A stretch of 64,000 bases of DNA, taken from assembly GCA_002102555.1 (NCBI GenBank), contig MCFL01000008.1, positions 62,001 to 126,000 on the forward strand, written 5' to 3'. This stretch comes from Catenaria anguillulae PL171. Lineage: Eukaryota > Blastocladiomycota > Blastocladiomycetes > Blastocladiales > Catenariaceae. Shown here piece by piece: positions 24,500 through 35,205 of the stretch; the stretch's first letter is position 1; every line of letters starts with the position of its first letter. The notes below the pieces were generated by a model that worked only from the letters and a program-made list of their open reading frames with translations, did no database searches and was not told where the DNA came from. A program made the position numbers and the translations under genes.

Positions 24500-25810
24500 T
24501 CACTCCTCCTTTCCGGCCGCCGACACCCCCTCAGGTAACTCGACCGCCTGCAAATCCCTAGCACCCATGACCGACGACAAATACTCCTGGCCCCTCGCTA
24601 AAGCGGCCTGCCTCTCTGCGCGGATGCGATAAAACAAGGTGCCGTCATACTGGGACCGCACGAGCTCCTTGGCCACCACCAACTCGCCCAACTCGTGATC
24701 ACGCCTGCCACACAACAAAAAGAACACCCCCCACTCGAGCTTTGCCGCGGCCCACCCGTACGGATCCATGGCGTTGCGCAGAGCCTCGGTCATGGCAAAT
24801 GCTTCGCGCCACGTAAGGAACCCGGGCCGCGTGTACGAGTATTTGGCAAAGAGTTCTTCGAATTTGGCGGGAATGAAACGGCCTTCGGTATCAATGATGC
24901 CTGCACGGGTGCGTGTCAAACGGGGATGAGATGGTGCAAGGGCGACTGAAGGGCATCAAGTGCGGGAATGGTCAAACACGGGTGCGTACCTGAATCGGAG
25001 CCGTGCTTGACACGATGAATGTTGGTAATATTAACGCGGAACTATGTAATGACGCATGGAATCCGTCAGTACACACATGATTTCCCACGGCAACAATAGG
25101 TAAATGCAACATTCCACATACCAGCGGATCGGGCACCCACGACGGCGACGTCGAGTAGCTCATGGTTCCATTGATAAACACGACAGCCAGCAAGGAAATG
25201 AAAATGTTGAACCCAAGCGACCGGAACGCCTGGTAAGTTTCGACGGGCGAGATGAGGCCGTCGTCGTTGAGGTCAAAAAACTTGACGTGTTGCTGCAAAA
25301 CCGACATGTGGTTGAACGGGTAGTTGCCTGTGGTTCCATTGGGATGGTCGAGGTCAATGGCGCGAGTCGCGCGCGGCATCCCTGTTATGGATCATAGATC
25401 ATAAAGTTGCAAGTGAGCGGGTGACGATTGGGGATGATGTCGGTCGACGGAAAACACTTAGCATGCGTACAGGGAGCAGGTAACCTCTGCGTATCCAACT
25501 GCATGACCGTGGGCCGATCCACCGTGACTGGGGCCGTGTCCGTGTCGGTGGCGAGCGCCGGGTCCGGATGGCCTGACGTGCGCAGCGCGAGAGCGATCCG
25601 CTTTGCGTCTTGCCCCAGTTGCGTGTAAGTTGCGCCGCGGCGGGCCGCTTCCTTGGCGGCGGCCACCGTCACGTCGTCGTGCGACACGCGTGTCGAGAGA
25701 TCAATGTCGCCGTGGCCAGAGTCGTGCGTCGACGAGCGGCCGCTGGCCGACCGGTTGTGCGTGTCTGTGGCCGAGGTGTCTGGGTTGATGTTGAAGGCGG
25801 TTGTGGACAT
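24500..25810 (-). CDS. Caleosin / peroxygenase
   Basis: Four exons (25810-25471, 25381-25122, 25041-24990, 24900-24500) give 350 residues. The N-terminal 120 residues are polar. The conserved part starts with LQQHVKFFDLNDDGLISPVE, combining the haem-ligand His region with a single EF-hand. It continues with TYQAFRSLGFNIFISLL, the lipid-droplet/membrane segment, then NIHRVKHGSDSG with the second His, IIDTEGRFIPAKFEELFAKY, and KLEWG. These are the caleosin blocks in order. Caleosins coat lipid droplets or ER and catalyse hydroperoxide-dependent oxygenation of fatty acids. The exon joins fall exactly inside conserved blocks, which supports the model. Confidence 0.92.
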
Positions 25811-26193
25811 GACGATGCTTGATTTCGAGTCAGATTTGCACTCGAGGATATGTAGACAGCAATGATAAGAAATGAAAGGACAAGAGAATGTGGAATGTGA
25901 AGCGAAGGTGGGCGGGCAGTGGCCGGTATTTCAGGCAGCTGGAGGCCAGGGCAAAGGGAACCAAGGCTCGATGCAAAGTACCGACGCAACGAACTGAAAA
26001 AAAAGTCATAAAAAAAAGTGAGACCGCTCGTCCTCGAGGACAATGACGATCTTGCAATGCCAGACCAAACACTTTGATGAGCCACCAGTGAGACAATATT
26101 CGTCAATTCTATACATACGCATTACAAAATATACACTACCAAAGTAGACAAACTATCCATCCATCCGCTGGACCATGGCCATGGCCACCACAC
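25811..26193. other. Intergenic, no gene seen
   Basis: About 380 bases between the PPR stop and the caleosin start, AT-richer than the flanks. Confidence 0.6.
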
Positions 26194-28263
26194 TCACTTG
26201 TGTACCCGATTCCACTTGCCCTTGAGCCGCTTCAAACTCTTCTCCAAATCGCCCTCCTTCTTGCCATACACCTCCAAGATGGCGTCCCACTGCCGCTGCA
26301 CCAGCTCAGCGTCCACCAACTCGCTTTCGCCCCTCGCCCTGCCAACCATACCCGCCCGCCTCACACTCCAATCCAACCTTGGCAAATCGCCCTTGTCCAC
26401 CTTGAACTGATACTGCTTTGCATACTTGAGCAACAAGGCCAGCGCCTTTTTCGGATAATCCACGGCAATCCCATTGACGGCCGTGCACACGAGCCGATAC
26501 AGCACCTGGCGCGTCATGGTGTGTTTTGCCAGAAAAGCCTCGGCAATAATGTGCTCTGGGGCGGCCGCCGAATCGGTCGCGCGCACATGTGCAACGTGGG
26601 CCGCACAAGACTTGAGCACCGACGTGTACCATGCCTCCCAAGCGGCCCACACGTCGATGCCGCGGGCACGCCGACTAAGGGCCGCGTCAGAGTAGAGGAA
26701 CGAAAAGCTCTTGTCGAATGACGAGACTGGATCGAGGTCGGGCTCGTCGTTGTCGGCTTGCGGTTCCGAGGGCGATGAGGATGCAGGCCCGGATTTGGGT
26801 TCCGGGAAATCGTCCATGCAATACTGCAGGGCGAGCCGAAACGACATGCCGTTCTTGACCTGCATGCGATTGAAAAAATACTCGAGCCCTTGATCGCCGC
26901 GGTACGGGAAGAACGTTGCCAGGTACGCATTGGCCAGCTCGACCGACTCGATTCGCGAATCCTCAAAACCCTCACCGAGTGCCGCCGCCAACACCGTCTG
27001 CACATCGTCATTCCACTGCTTACCCGTCCTGACCTGATCCACACTGATGGTCCAAAGCGCTTGCACGCAGACGTGCGGACTGACGAGCCCGCGCTCCACA
27101 GCCTCGCTCCATACACCCCGCCCAACACCTTCCCAGTCCTGGGCCTTGCGTGCCGCCTGCATCAGGTACGCCATCGAGTAGGCATCGGGGACAAACCCGG
27201 CGGCAAGGCACTGGGCGTAGAAATCGACCGCCATCCCGGCATAATCCTTGCGCTTGGCCATGGCCAACAGCAACGCATTGATGGTCGTTGTTGTTGGAAA
27301 CATGCCCGGACTGGCGCGCAACTGATCAAACAAGGAAAGCGCCTTTTCGACCTGGCCCGATTGCGCACAAAGCGAAATCATGGTCGAGTACGTGACCTCG
27401 TCGGGCAACGTGTAATGCATTTGCATGCGGTGGAACAGCTGCCAGGCACGCTGCGTGTCGCGGACGCGGGCAAGGCCCGCGAGAATCGATGTGAATGCCG
27501 GTTGCGGGATGGTGCCCAAGGTCCATTCGTCGAGCAGTTCCAGGGCGCGGTACGTGCGCCCGTGCTTGACGAGGCCGTCACATAGGATCGATAGCGAGTA
27601 GGCGTTGGCCACGTTGGATTGCATCAGCGAGTGAAACAGTGTGACGGCATTGTCGATTTCCGAGGGGGTCCGGCATAGGGAGAGCAGCCGGTCGTTATGG
27701 ATGCGAGCGTCAGCGTCGAGGCCAGGCAGGTTGGATGCACGGGCGAGCTGGTACAGTTTGTCGACAACTTCGGCACGGCCTGCTCGGGCATTGTCCAGGA
27801 GGGCGTGGTGGAGCGAATCCAGGAGCGACGAAGCCGATAGGGTTGGCGTGGACGATGCGCTCGAGTTTGCCGAAGTTGCCCAAGAATGCAAGTCGACGGC
27901 GACCCTTGCGGTGCGTTTGTCGAGCGTTGCGATTCGGTGCTGCTGGCTTTCGTTGGTTGATGATGCCGCTGGGGATGAGGACGACGTTGGGTCGCTCAAG
28001 TTGCGGGTGTCGAGGACAATTGTGTTTTGCAAGTAGTGTGAAGGAAATGGTGTGGGTGCCGATGTTGATGTTGACGGTGCATCTGAATCTGATTGGGAAG
28101 CGTATTGTCTTGATGATGATGAAGGACGTATTGTTGATGGTGAAGGTGTGGGTGGATGGCCAATGGAGCCAAGGGGCAGCAAGCGCAGAGCAGAGGGCCC
28201 AGGAATGGGGCGTATTGATCTTGCTGCGACGGATTTGAACGGAATCGAGGACGCTAAATACAT
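26194..28263 (-). CDS. Pentatricopeptide repeat (PPR) protein, probably mitochondrial
   Basis: Single-exon protein of 689 residues from the ATG at 28263. The frame is open further upstream, but MYLASSIPFKSVAARSIRPI is a typical basic, Ser-rich mitochondrial presequence, so this start is chosen. Helical repeats of about 35 residues run from about 27660 to 27040: for example AYSLSILCDGLVKHGRTYRA, VTYSTMISLCAQSGQVEKAL and TINALLLAMAKRKDYAGMAV. These match the PPR consensus. PPR proteins bind organellar RNA and act in processing, stability or translation. The C-terminal 250 residues are helical and less repetitive. The intact frame contrasts with its broken neighbour PAF1. Confidence 0.85.
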   Translation of the reverse strand: MYLASSIPFKSVAARSIRPIPGPSALRLLPLGSIGHPPTPSPSTIRPSSSSRQYASQSDSDAPSTSTSAPTPFPSHYLQNTIVLDTRNLSDPTSSSSPAASSTNESQQHRIATLDKRTARVAVDLHSWATSANSSASSTPTLSASSLLDSLHHALLDNARAGRAEVVDKLYQLARASNLPGLDADARIHNDRLLSLCRTPSEIDNAVTLFHSLMQSNVANAYSLSILCDGLVKHGRTYRALELLDEWTLGTIPQPAFTSILAGLARVRDTQRAWQLFHRMQMHYTLPDEVTYSTMISLCAQSGQVEKALSLFDQLRASPGMFPTTTTINALLLAMAKRKDYAGMAVDFYAQCLAAGFVPDAYSMAYLMQAARKAQDWEGVGRGVWSEAVERGLVSPHVCVQALWTISVDQVRTGKQWNDDVQTVLAAALGEGFEDSRIESVELANAYLATFFPYRGDQGLEYFFNRMQVKNGMSFRLALQYCMDDFPEPKSGPASSSPSEPQADNDEPDLDPVSSFDKSFSFLYSDAALSRRARGIDVWAAWEAWYTSVLKSCAAHVAHVRATDSAAAPEHIIAEAFLAKHTMTRQVLYRLVCTAVNGIAVDYPKKALALLLKYAKQYQFKVDKGDLPRLDWSVRRAGMVGRARGESELVDAELVQRQWDAILEVYGKKEGDLEKSLKRLKGKWNRVHK

Positions 28264-28554
28264 TGCCTTGAGTTTGGTTTTATCGTCATTCGAGCAACGT
28301 GGGTGCATTTGCTTCATCTGCATTCGTATAATGCAGGCTAAGTGCTCATTAATGCGAATGGTTGCCGATCCTGACAGGACCGATTGGGGCCCCCGATGCA
28401 CATGCACATTTATTCCAGTTGATCATGGTGGCCAATAATTCATATGCGTGCGTGGCCAGTAGTCCCATTCAAGGTCATGATTTACCGAATCGGCACATGT
28501 ACGTACGCCGTGCCACTCTGCGAAACGAAACGAGACCGTCTTCTCCCAAACACC
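28264..28554. promoter_or_regulatory. Shared divergent promoter of the PPR gene and PAF1
   Basis: About 290 bases separate the two start codons. It must contain both core promoters. No clear TATA box was seen for either direction. Confidence 0.5.
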
Positions 28555-30203
28555 ATGTCGACCACACCAAAGCCTGCTGCTTCTGCCCCGGGCCAGGTGC
28601 CGCACCTTCCACCTCGGGCTCACAACCACAGCCACAACCACAACCACAGCCGCCAAAGAAGCTGGCAGGCGCCGAGTTTGTGTACCGCCCGCGCTTCAAG
28701 AATGACCTGCCGCCGCTGCCCTTTGACCCAAAGTCGCTCAAGCTCGACCTCAACCACTTTGCCGACGACCTCAACGTCAAGTACCACGTATCGTCGCTCG
28801 AAAAGACTCAGCCTACCACCTGCCCATCCCGGACCTGCCCATCGACCTGATCCAGCTAGGCCTCTTTGACGCCTCCGAGTATGCCTTTGACCCGCTCCAG
28901 GCAGACAAGAAGCTCAGGGACGCACCGCCCACACACATGCACGACCCGCTCGACGCCGATCTCTTCATCAACCCAGACTCTGTCCTGTCAGGCTCCATCA
29001 AGTCAGACCAGCACATCAAGTTGCGCCTGCCCACGGGTGCCGTGCCCGCAGCCTCCAACGCCATTGACGGCGACTTTTCGTCGGGCACCCAGTCTGCCTC
29101 GCAACGGTCTGCCCGATCTTCGTCGGGGGCCGCAGCGGGTACTGCCGGCGCCAATGCCCGTTGGACATCGCGCATGCGCCGCCTCACAACCAAGGACGCA
29201 AACGACCAGATTGCCGTGATCCAATCCACATTCGACGCTGCAGCCGCCGCCTCAAGACACACTCGCGCCAACCAATTGCACATCCCACAAGCCCGGCGTC
29301 ACTGCCAAACGCATCTTGCCCATTGTGCCTTCTCTCCGGTTGTTTGCCAACGCGTACGCCACGTCGACCTGCCTGCCGGATCAGGCACCAGTGCCGCTGC
29401 CCGTGCTGCCCGCGCCCGCTCGGCGAGTCCCGAGCGCGACCCGCTCCCGCGCGGCGCCGTGCTGCGTACGGCCGATGTCCCACACCAAAACATGGACGCG
29501 CACGCCCTGCAAATGTTTGCGGTGCACTTACCGGCACAGGCCGTGGCGAGCGGCCAAGACCCGCTCGACATGCCCGTGGCCGATCCGACGTGGACCCGAC
29601 TTGGCGTCCCCACGCGAGTACGTCCACGCAGGCACGTACACGTTCACCATCAAGTCCAAGGACTCGTACACCAATCCAGACACGCTCTTGCACTTGGCGC
29701 TGCGTGTGCCGCGCACGGCAACTTATTTACCCACCGTCGACGACGGCGCGCCCGTGGTGACCACCATGGCCACCAGTGCATTCACGCCTGCAGAGTACGT
29801 GCCCATCAAGTCGCGCATTGAAATGAAGCGCGCAAGGGTCATGAAGCCTGGCGCCACGTATGCGGATTACGAGGCGGCCGTCCATGCCGGTGGCGGGATT
29901 CCGGTGGCCGATCCAAAGGGCAGAACCGCCGTGTACATGGTGCCGCTGGGTGAGGCGAGTGTGGGCGGCAAGGCCGTGGCGTTTGAGAATGGGATTGGGG
30001 TTGGGTTTGAAGAGGCAGAGAGGTTGGCGGCAGCTGGATTGAAGGATTGGGTGCAAGTGCCTGGCAGCTTGAGCGCACGGGGTGGAGGTCAAGACAAGGC
30101 GCAGCAGAGCCAAGCGGTGGATATGGTGCAGAGTTTGGATGATAATGACGACGACCAAGACGCGGCATTGTTGTTTGGCGACGAGGATGACGAAGATGTG
30201 TAA
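28555..30203 (+). CDS. PAF1: PAF1, subunit of the RNA polymerase II-associated PAF1 complex (frame interrupted)
   Basis: From ATG 28555 the conserved start is FVYRPRFKNDLPPLPFDPK, then LNHFADDLNVKYHVSSLEK, LPIDLIQLGLFD, VTAKRILPIVPSLRLFANAY, and REYVHAGTYTFTIKSKD. The rest is the C-terminal core ending in an acidic tail (DDNDDDQDAALLFGDEDDE). This is the order of blocks in PAF1, a transcription elongation factor needed for histone H2B ubiquitylation. The reading frame must change seven times (near 28594, 28801, 29240, 29285, 29400 and twice near 29600). Every change equals one missing base, several in C4 or A4 runs. With seven bases restored the gene is 551 residues and intron-free. Conserved residues survive on both sides of each break, so true decay is unlikely. 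Confidence 0.82.
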
Positions 30204-30659
30204 ATGTGGTCGAGATTGTGTGTTTTATTATGAATATCCAGAGCTTTTGGTGTTGAGTTAGCCACCCTTAGTCAACTCCGTCCACACACACCCACTGTGT
30301 ATAAATACCGGAGGGCATGTCACACGAAGCTGTGACGCTGTCCTGAGCATTGTGTCACCACCGCTGCCAACGGCTGCAGTTGAAAACGGACCATATGGAG
30401 GTTCAAGGCGCCACCCATCGTGTATTCGTTTTTCGCCACCCTCAACCGACATTCAATTTGTGTGCGCGCCAGGTACCATGCTAGTATCTGAAGGAGCCAT
30501 GTGATAAGCACCGCCATCAGTCAAAGCAATCGCCTCTGCCAGCCATCTACACGCCGTCTGCCATCTTCTGCCGGCAACCTCGCTGCTCGCCCATCCACCC
30601 GCCACGCGATCGCCACCGCCTGCCAAACCCAACCCTACCCTACCCTACCCAACGACGAC
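30204..30659. promoter_or_regulatory. Intergenic / promoter of the VAP gene
   Basis: About 455 bases. A TATAAATA lies near 30300 and a short CCCTA tandem run lies just before the start codon (about 30632-30650). The distance from the TATA to the ATG (about 350 bases) leaves its use open. Confidence 0.45.
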
Positions 30660-31901
30660 ATGAGCATCGAACTCGACCCCTCGCAACAGCTATCCTTCCC
30701 TCGGCCGCTCGCCGACGGGTCGTCCGTCACGCTCAAGCTGCGCAATCCGGGCGACGTCACCGTGGCCTTCAAGGTCAAGACCACGGCGCCCAAGCAGTAC
30801 TGCGTGCGGCCAAACTGTGGCAACATTGGCCCCCGCGAAACAGTCGACATCTCTGTCCTGCTGCAGCCCATGAAGATCGAGCCGCCCGCTGGATTCAAGT
30901 GCAAGGACAAGTTCTTGGTCCAGAGTGTCGCCGTGGCGCCCTTGGAGGTGGACTTGCAGTCGACCGAGTTGGTATGGGTTTCCCCTGTTGCGCGACGGCT
31001 TTGGTCACATGCGAGTTGACACTTTATCTTGAATACCGCCTTGTAGTGGCTGGCCGTGGAAAAGGCCCGCAAGGAAGAAATCGTCGAGCACAAGCTGCGC
31101 TGCGCCTACCTCGACCCGACGCCCACAGCTGGCGAAAACGGTACACCTGGCGTCGCTGCGCCCAACAACACGCTTGAGGCGCACCCACCATCCGACCCGA
31201 CGCATGTGCCACTGCCCGGCGGCGACTCGCCGCAAATGCGCAACATCCACTCGGTTGCGGAAAGCATCTACTCTGCCGCACCCTCGGCAGCATCTGCATC
31301 CACCACACCCGTCGTCACCAGCAACAATGGCGCGCCAAACACAACACCAAGCATGCTGGCGCCGACCCCGGAGGATCCGTACTCGAACGCGTCGTCCAGC
31401 TCCAATCTCGTCAAATCCCCTTCCTCTGTGCCTGCACCTGCACCAACCACGGCCGCCGCCGCCGCCGTTGCTCAAGCGCAAGCGCCCCTCTCAACCTTGT
31501 CGCACCCAACTCGCGCCCGGCCGCCGCCATCACCACGTCGTCACTTCCTGCGGAACCCGCCGCCACTCCCGAGAAGCCCACGTCACCGCATCTGCCTCGC
31601 CCGCCGTTCCCTCCACCAAACCTGCCCCACCCTCGTCCTCCTCTTTGGCCTCGCCACGGCCTCGACGGCTGCCCTCGAAGCCAAAATCGCCCAACTGCAA
31701 GCCGCATTGACGGACCGCGACCGACAAATCGCGCAACTGCAAGTCGAAGCCACGCAACTCCGGCAACGGTCCGCCAGTGCGGCCAAGGTTGCGCCGCAAG
31801 ACGTTAAGCCGCAGGTGATTACACGCACCGTGGTTAACCCGAGCTATTATTCGCCCCAGTTGGTGGTGATCATTGCACTCGTTGCTTTTTGGTGGGCGTG
31901 A
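30660..31901 (+). CDS. VAP/SCS2-type MSP-domain protein, tail-anchored
   Basis: Exons 30660-30971 and 31047-31901. The N-terminal MSP domain reads LDPSQQLSFPRP, VTLKLRNPGDVTVAFKVKTT, PKQYCVRPNCG, then the intron, then WLAVEKARKEEIVEHKLRCAY. The middle is a Pro/Ser/Ala linker. Next comes a coiled coil (ALEAKIAQLQAALTDRDRQI) and a C-terminal hydrophobic anchor (YSPQLVVIIALVAFWWA). This is the VAP plan: an ER protein that recruits FFAT-motif partners to membrane contact sites. The linker needs three one-base restorations (about 31485, 31565 and 31660), giving 389 residues. The MSP intron position matches both MSP domains of the gene at 36219-37466. Confidence 0.85.
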
Positions 31902-32449
31902 TTGTGTTTAATCATGCATTGGAGCCAGAGTGCGTGTCGTGCGGGGGATTTGGGATGGCAGGGAGGGGTTGGGGTTAAGATGTTTAGTTTGTGCATTTCC
32001 TCATCGTTTCGTTTTTCGTTGGTTCCTTTTCTCGAGTTGCGTTTGCTTTGTCTTGTTTCTGCTTTCCGTTTATGTATGACATCCCCGCCCTTCAAGTTCA
32101 CAAATGATACAGAGTTGATTTTTCCCTTCACTATTGCTTACTCACGCTGTGACCAACAGCAGCATTCACAAGGCTGCGGAAAGAAAAGAGTCATCGTAGG
32201 GACGACATTCAATTGTGTCCAGGCATATAGTCGTCTTTTTGAGTGCAGCATCGCCACATGGCGATTATGCACGGCCATGGTCAATCACTCTGGCAAGCAA
32301 ACGACAGGCAAACGTGACAACCTCTACCAATCCAACACGGAGGCGAGTGCGAGCGACCTGGTGGCCAAAAAAAAAAAAAAAAAAAAAAGAAACCGGCACA
32401 CTGACAGACATGTTCCTCGTCTTGTGGTACTTGAATGCGAGCTTGCTCA
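31902..32449. other. Intergenic between convergent genes, with an A22 tract
   Basis: About 550 bases holding the 3' ends of two convergent genes. A run of 22 A lies at 32367-32388. No coding region supported. Confidence 0.6.
32367..32388. repeat. A22 homopolymer
   Basis: Twenty-two consecutive A on the plus strand in a 3' intergenic region. Confidence 0.9.
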
Positions 32450-33467
32450 TCAGCCGAGGGCGTTCGAGCGGTGATGACGTTGCTGGTACGTGCGAAAGTG
32501 ATAAAAATCGGGGTCAGTTGAAGCGCACGGTGTACATGCATTGAAGAGGGAAAGACATCCACATTTCGCTGCCGGCTACTCTTTCTTGCGGTGACGCGAT
32601 ATTTGCGATCCGCCTCCTGGCTGAAACGTAGATGGTTATCGACGACGCGGATGAACTCGTCTTGAACCTCGGGTGGATGGTCGGAATTGTGGATGTGCCG
32701 ATGAATGGCGGACTTGAGGAGTTCCTTTTCCTCAGGATCCACCTCTGCAAGTTTGCGATTGTGAAAGGCTTGATTGACAAGTGGGTGGAGGGCCGCCTGT
32801 CGATCAGAATGGTGCGCGGTGAGGCAGAGCTCGGAATGATTCCAGTGAAAGATAAGTGAAGTACATACATTGCGAGCCTTTTGGCGTTCCGTGTAAGGTC
32901 CATGCTGGTCCCCGCGCCGACGACGATGAAGTTGGTGGTTGTTGACTGCTGCTTGATGGCGTTGGCGTTCAACTGCGACTTCTTCTTGCATCCGATGAAA
33001 CATGTCATCGATCTGCACACGCTCGGCTTCGAAGCGACGCTTGAGCTCGGCCACAAATTCATGGGCCAAGGATCCATCTGAAATTGAAAAATCGTGAATG
33101 AGGGGGTTGACGTCGTGATCATGTGCGCGCATTGGTGAGTCGCAAACGTACCCTGTCGAGGCGACCACGAATCTTGAGCCACCTATTCCGGGATAGATAA
33201 CAGAATGAGTGTGTGAGCTTGCATAGTGTCCACGCACACAAGGGATCCATTGGATGATCCCCAGATGCGAATATATGAAGAGGAAAAAAGCTGTCCAACG
33301 TGAAAAGGACGTACCGCAACACAGGAGCACGATCTGCTCTCAGCTGCCCGCAGAATTGCACTCGAGCTGGCGCGGATCCGGATCTCCTTTGTCTCCACCT
33401 CCAACGCATCCAGTGTGGCAACCCGTTCCAGTGTAGTTGAACGACTCTTTGGGAAATTGTAGAACCA
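32450..33467 (-). CDS. Charged helical protein of unknown function (5' end not resolved)
   Basis: Five exons join in frame: 33467-33315, 33182-33152, 33077-32869, 32796-32563 and 32482-32450, with canonical GT...AG borders and introns of 72-132 nt. The product begins FYNFPKSRSTTLERVATLDA and carries a strongly helical, charged segment (EFVAELKRRFEAERVQIDDM). It continues with helices around EEKELLKSAIHRHIHNS and EVQDEFIRVVDNHLRFSQEA and ends in a basic tail. No domain was recognised. The first exon shown starts at an acceptor (CAATAG), so at least one 5' exon must exist. The open frame between about 33550 and 33760 is a candidate, joined by a GTGACA donor, but it lacks an ATG in that frame. 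Confidence 0.55.
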
Positions 33468-33940
33468 CTATTGCAACAAATCAGGCTGGTTCAGCATGGC
33501 CGCCAGATCCAGTCGGTGCCGGTGTCTGTTCGTGCAACCTGGGCTTGTCACCGTTCGTTGCAATCGCTCTGAGCATAAGATGTGTGGCCCGGACGAACGC
33601 ACGTTGGAGCATGGAGTTCGGGTGCACGGCAGCTTTGGCCACAGGGCGCGAGTGCATGCACGCTGCTGGCTGTGCAAGTGGATTGCGAAAGCAACCGACC
33701 GGACCGGTCCATGGTGTGGACATCGAAGGAGATCGCATGTTGAAAGGGCGGCGACCACTGTGAGGCGGGCATGTATTTGTTTGTCGATCGGCGATTTAGA
33801 GAACGGGTGGCATAACGATTGCTCTCGGTCAAGTGATTTTGGATCGTGGAATGGACATCTGTGAGAAGCAGGACGTCAGAAGGGGCTTAAGCTTTCGATC
33901 GAGCCAGACTGGGAGGGCTACATATGTACCAAAAGCACAT

Positions 33941-34792
33941 TTACTGCGGTCTCGCCAACACCTTTTCCTCCACCAACCGAACAATCCTCTCAACCACCTC
34001 AGCCTGGGTCATGGCACTCGTATCAAGCCGAACAGCATCCTCGGCGCACCGCAATGGCGACTCCTTGCGCTGCGTATCGGCCAAATCCCGAGCCCGCAAC
34101 TCGGCCACCATTTCTTCCAACCCCATCTGGACCGAGTTGCCCTGACCTGCACCCATTAATTCCGCCAACCGCCTGCGTGCTCTGACCTCTGGGCTCGCAT
34201 CCAAGTACACCTTGACCTTGGCATCCGGGAACACGGACGTGCCAATGTCCCTGCCGTCCATGACAACATTGGCCTCACTGGCAAGCCGGCGCTTGAGCAC
34301 AAGCAGAGCGGACCGGACGGCAGGAATGGCGGCGATTTCAGAGACATGGCGTGTACGTGAGGTGAGCGAATGTCCAGCGTCACGTCCTTGTGTCGAGAAA
34401 CAGTTTGGGCGGCGAGCGAATCGTGCGAGCCGAGCCAGGATCGGTCGAGAGGTCGAGGGGCGAGATGGAGAGGTGGGTGGACCGGACAAAGGCGGTCCAG
34501 TCTTGCGGCGGGTAGGGTTGGAGTTGAGGGCTTTGAGCGTGATCTGTGTCGTAGAAATTCCGATCGTGAAAAGGGCTGAGAAGGGGGTTGCTACATAGCG
34601 AGCAGAAGAAACGAACGCAGCGGAAAGTGCGCCAGAGTCGATGTACGAGAATCCGAGGCGGGCAGCAACGAGCTGAGCCGTGGAAGACTTGCCAGAGGCG
34701 GCGGGTCCGTCAATGGCGACTTGAATGGGCTTATAGGACGGTTTGTGTTTGTGTTGCTGATGAATCGAAGGGCAGATGTAGTTGGTGCGCAT
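33941..34792 (-). CDS. cmk: Bacterial-type CMP/dCMP kinase (frame interrupted)
   Basis: The P-loop is VAIDGPAASGKSSTAQLVAARLG, followed by YIDSGAL, DVTLDIRS, VSEIAAIPAVR, VVMDGRDIGTSVFPDA, YLDASPEVRARRR and a C-terminal PLRCAEDAVRLDTS. This is the bacterial Cmk family ([32 protein letters not shown]). It is not the UMP/CMP kinase of the adenylate kinase fold that fungi normally use. One intron of 69 nt follows the DSGAL block. Three single-base restorations (between about 34560 and 34370) give about 261 residues, within the family range. The product would phosphorylate CMP/dCMP. The N-terminal 20 residues before the P-loop may be a targeting peptide. Confidence 0.82.
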   Translation of the reverse strand: MRTNYICPSIHQQHKHKPSYKPIQVAIDGPAASGKSSTAQLVAARLGFSYIDSGALSAAFVSSARYVATPFSALFTIGISTTQITLKALNSNPTRRKTGPPLSGPPTSPSRPSTSRPILARLARFARRPNCFSTQGRDAGHSLTSRTRHVSEIAAIPAVRSALLVLKRRLASEANVVMDGRDIGTSVFPDAKVKVYLDASPEVRARRRLAELMGAGQGNSVQMGLEEMVAELRARDLADTQRKESPLRCAEDAVRLDTSAMTQAEVVERIVRLVEEKVLARPQ

Positions 34793-35205
34793 CCCGGACC
34801 GTGCCGAAGGCGGCGGTGGCGGCGGTGCCAGCGGATGACGAGCGGGCGCGAATATTAATGCAGCAGAGGATCATGGCGGTTTGCTTTGCGCAATGTATCT
34901 ACTGACGCAAGTAAACATGGGTCTGAGAACTGGTGGCCTGTGTGCTCGATGTATTAATATCGGTCGATTTGGGGGCAGTTGCCAACGAAATGCCACGTTC
35001 CATCACGTATTTACATACAAGTATGCACACGACTCACGATCCGACTTGTCTCGCGGATGCTGACGAACTTATTTACAAATAGGCTCTCGAGCACCCGCTC
35101 TCGCTCTCGCTCTGCCAACGCAACTCGGTATACTCTCTCATCCCGGTCTTTTCATTCAATGGACACAAGCTCTCAATTCTCAAGTTTCCAACTCATTCAA
35201 CCATC
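34793..35205. promoter_or_regulatory. Divergent promoter region
   Basis: About 410 bases between the divergent CMP kinase and methyltransferase genes. On the minus strand an open frame from about 34877 reads like an Arg/Ala/Ser-rich presequence (MILCCINIRARSSSAGTAAT) but is not in frame with the kinase. Confidence 0.45.

Noticed and set aside
33460..33500. Possible in-frame TAG read-through or stop reassignment before FYNFPKSRS
   Set aside because: The TAG forms a good 3' splice site (branch-like CTGAT, then TTGCAATAG), and all other genes end normally at TAG, TGA or TAA.
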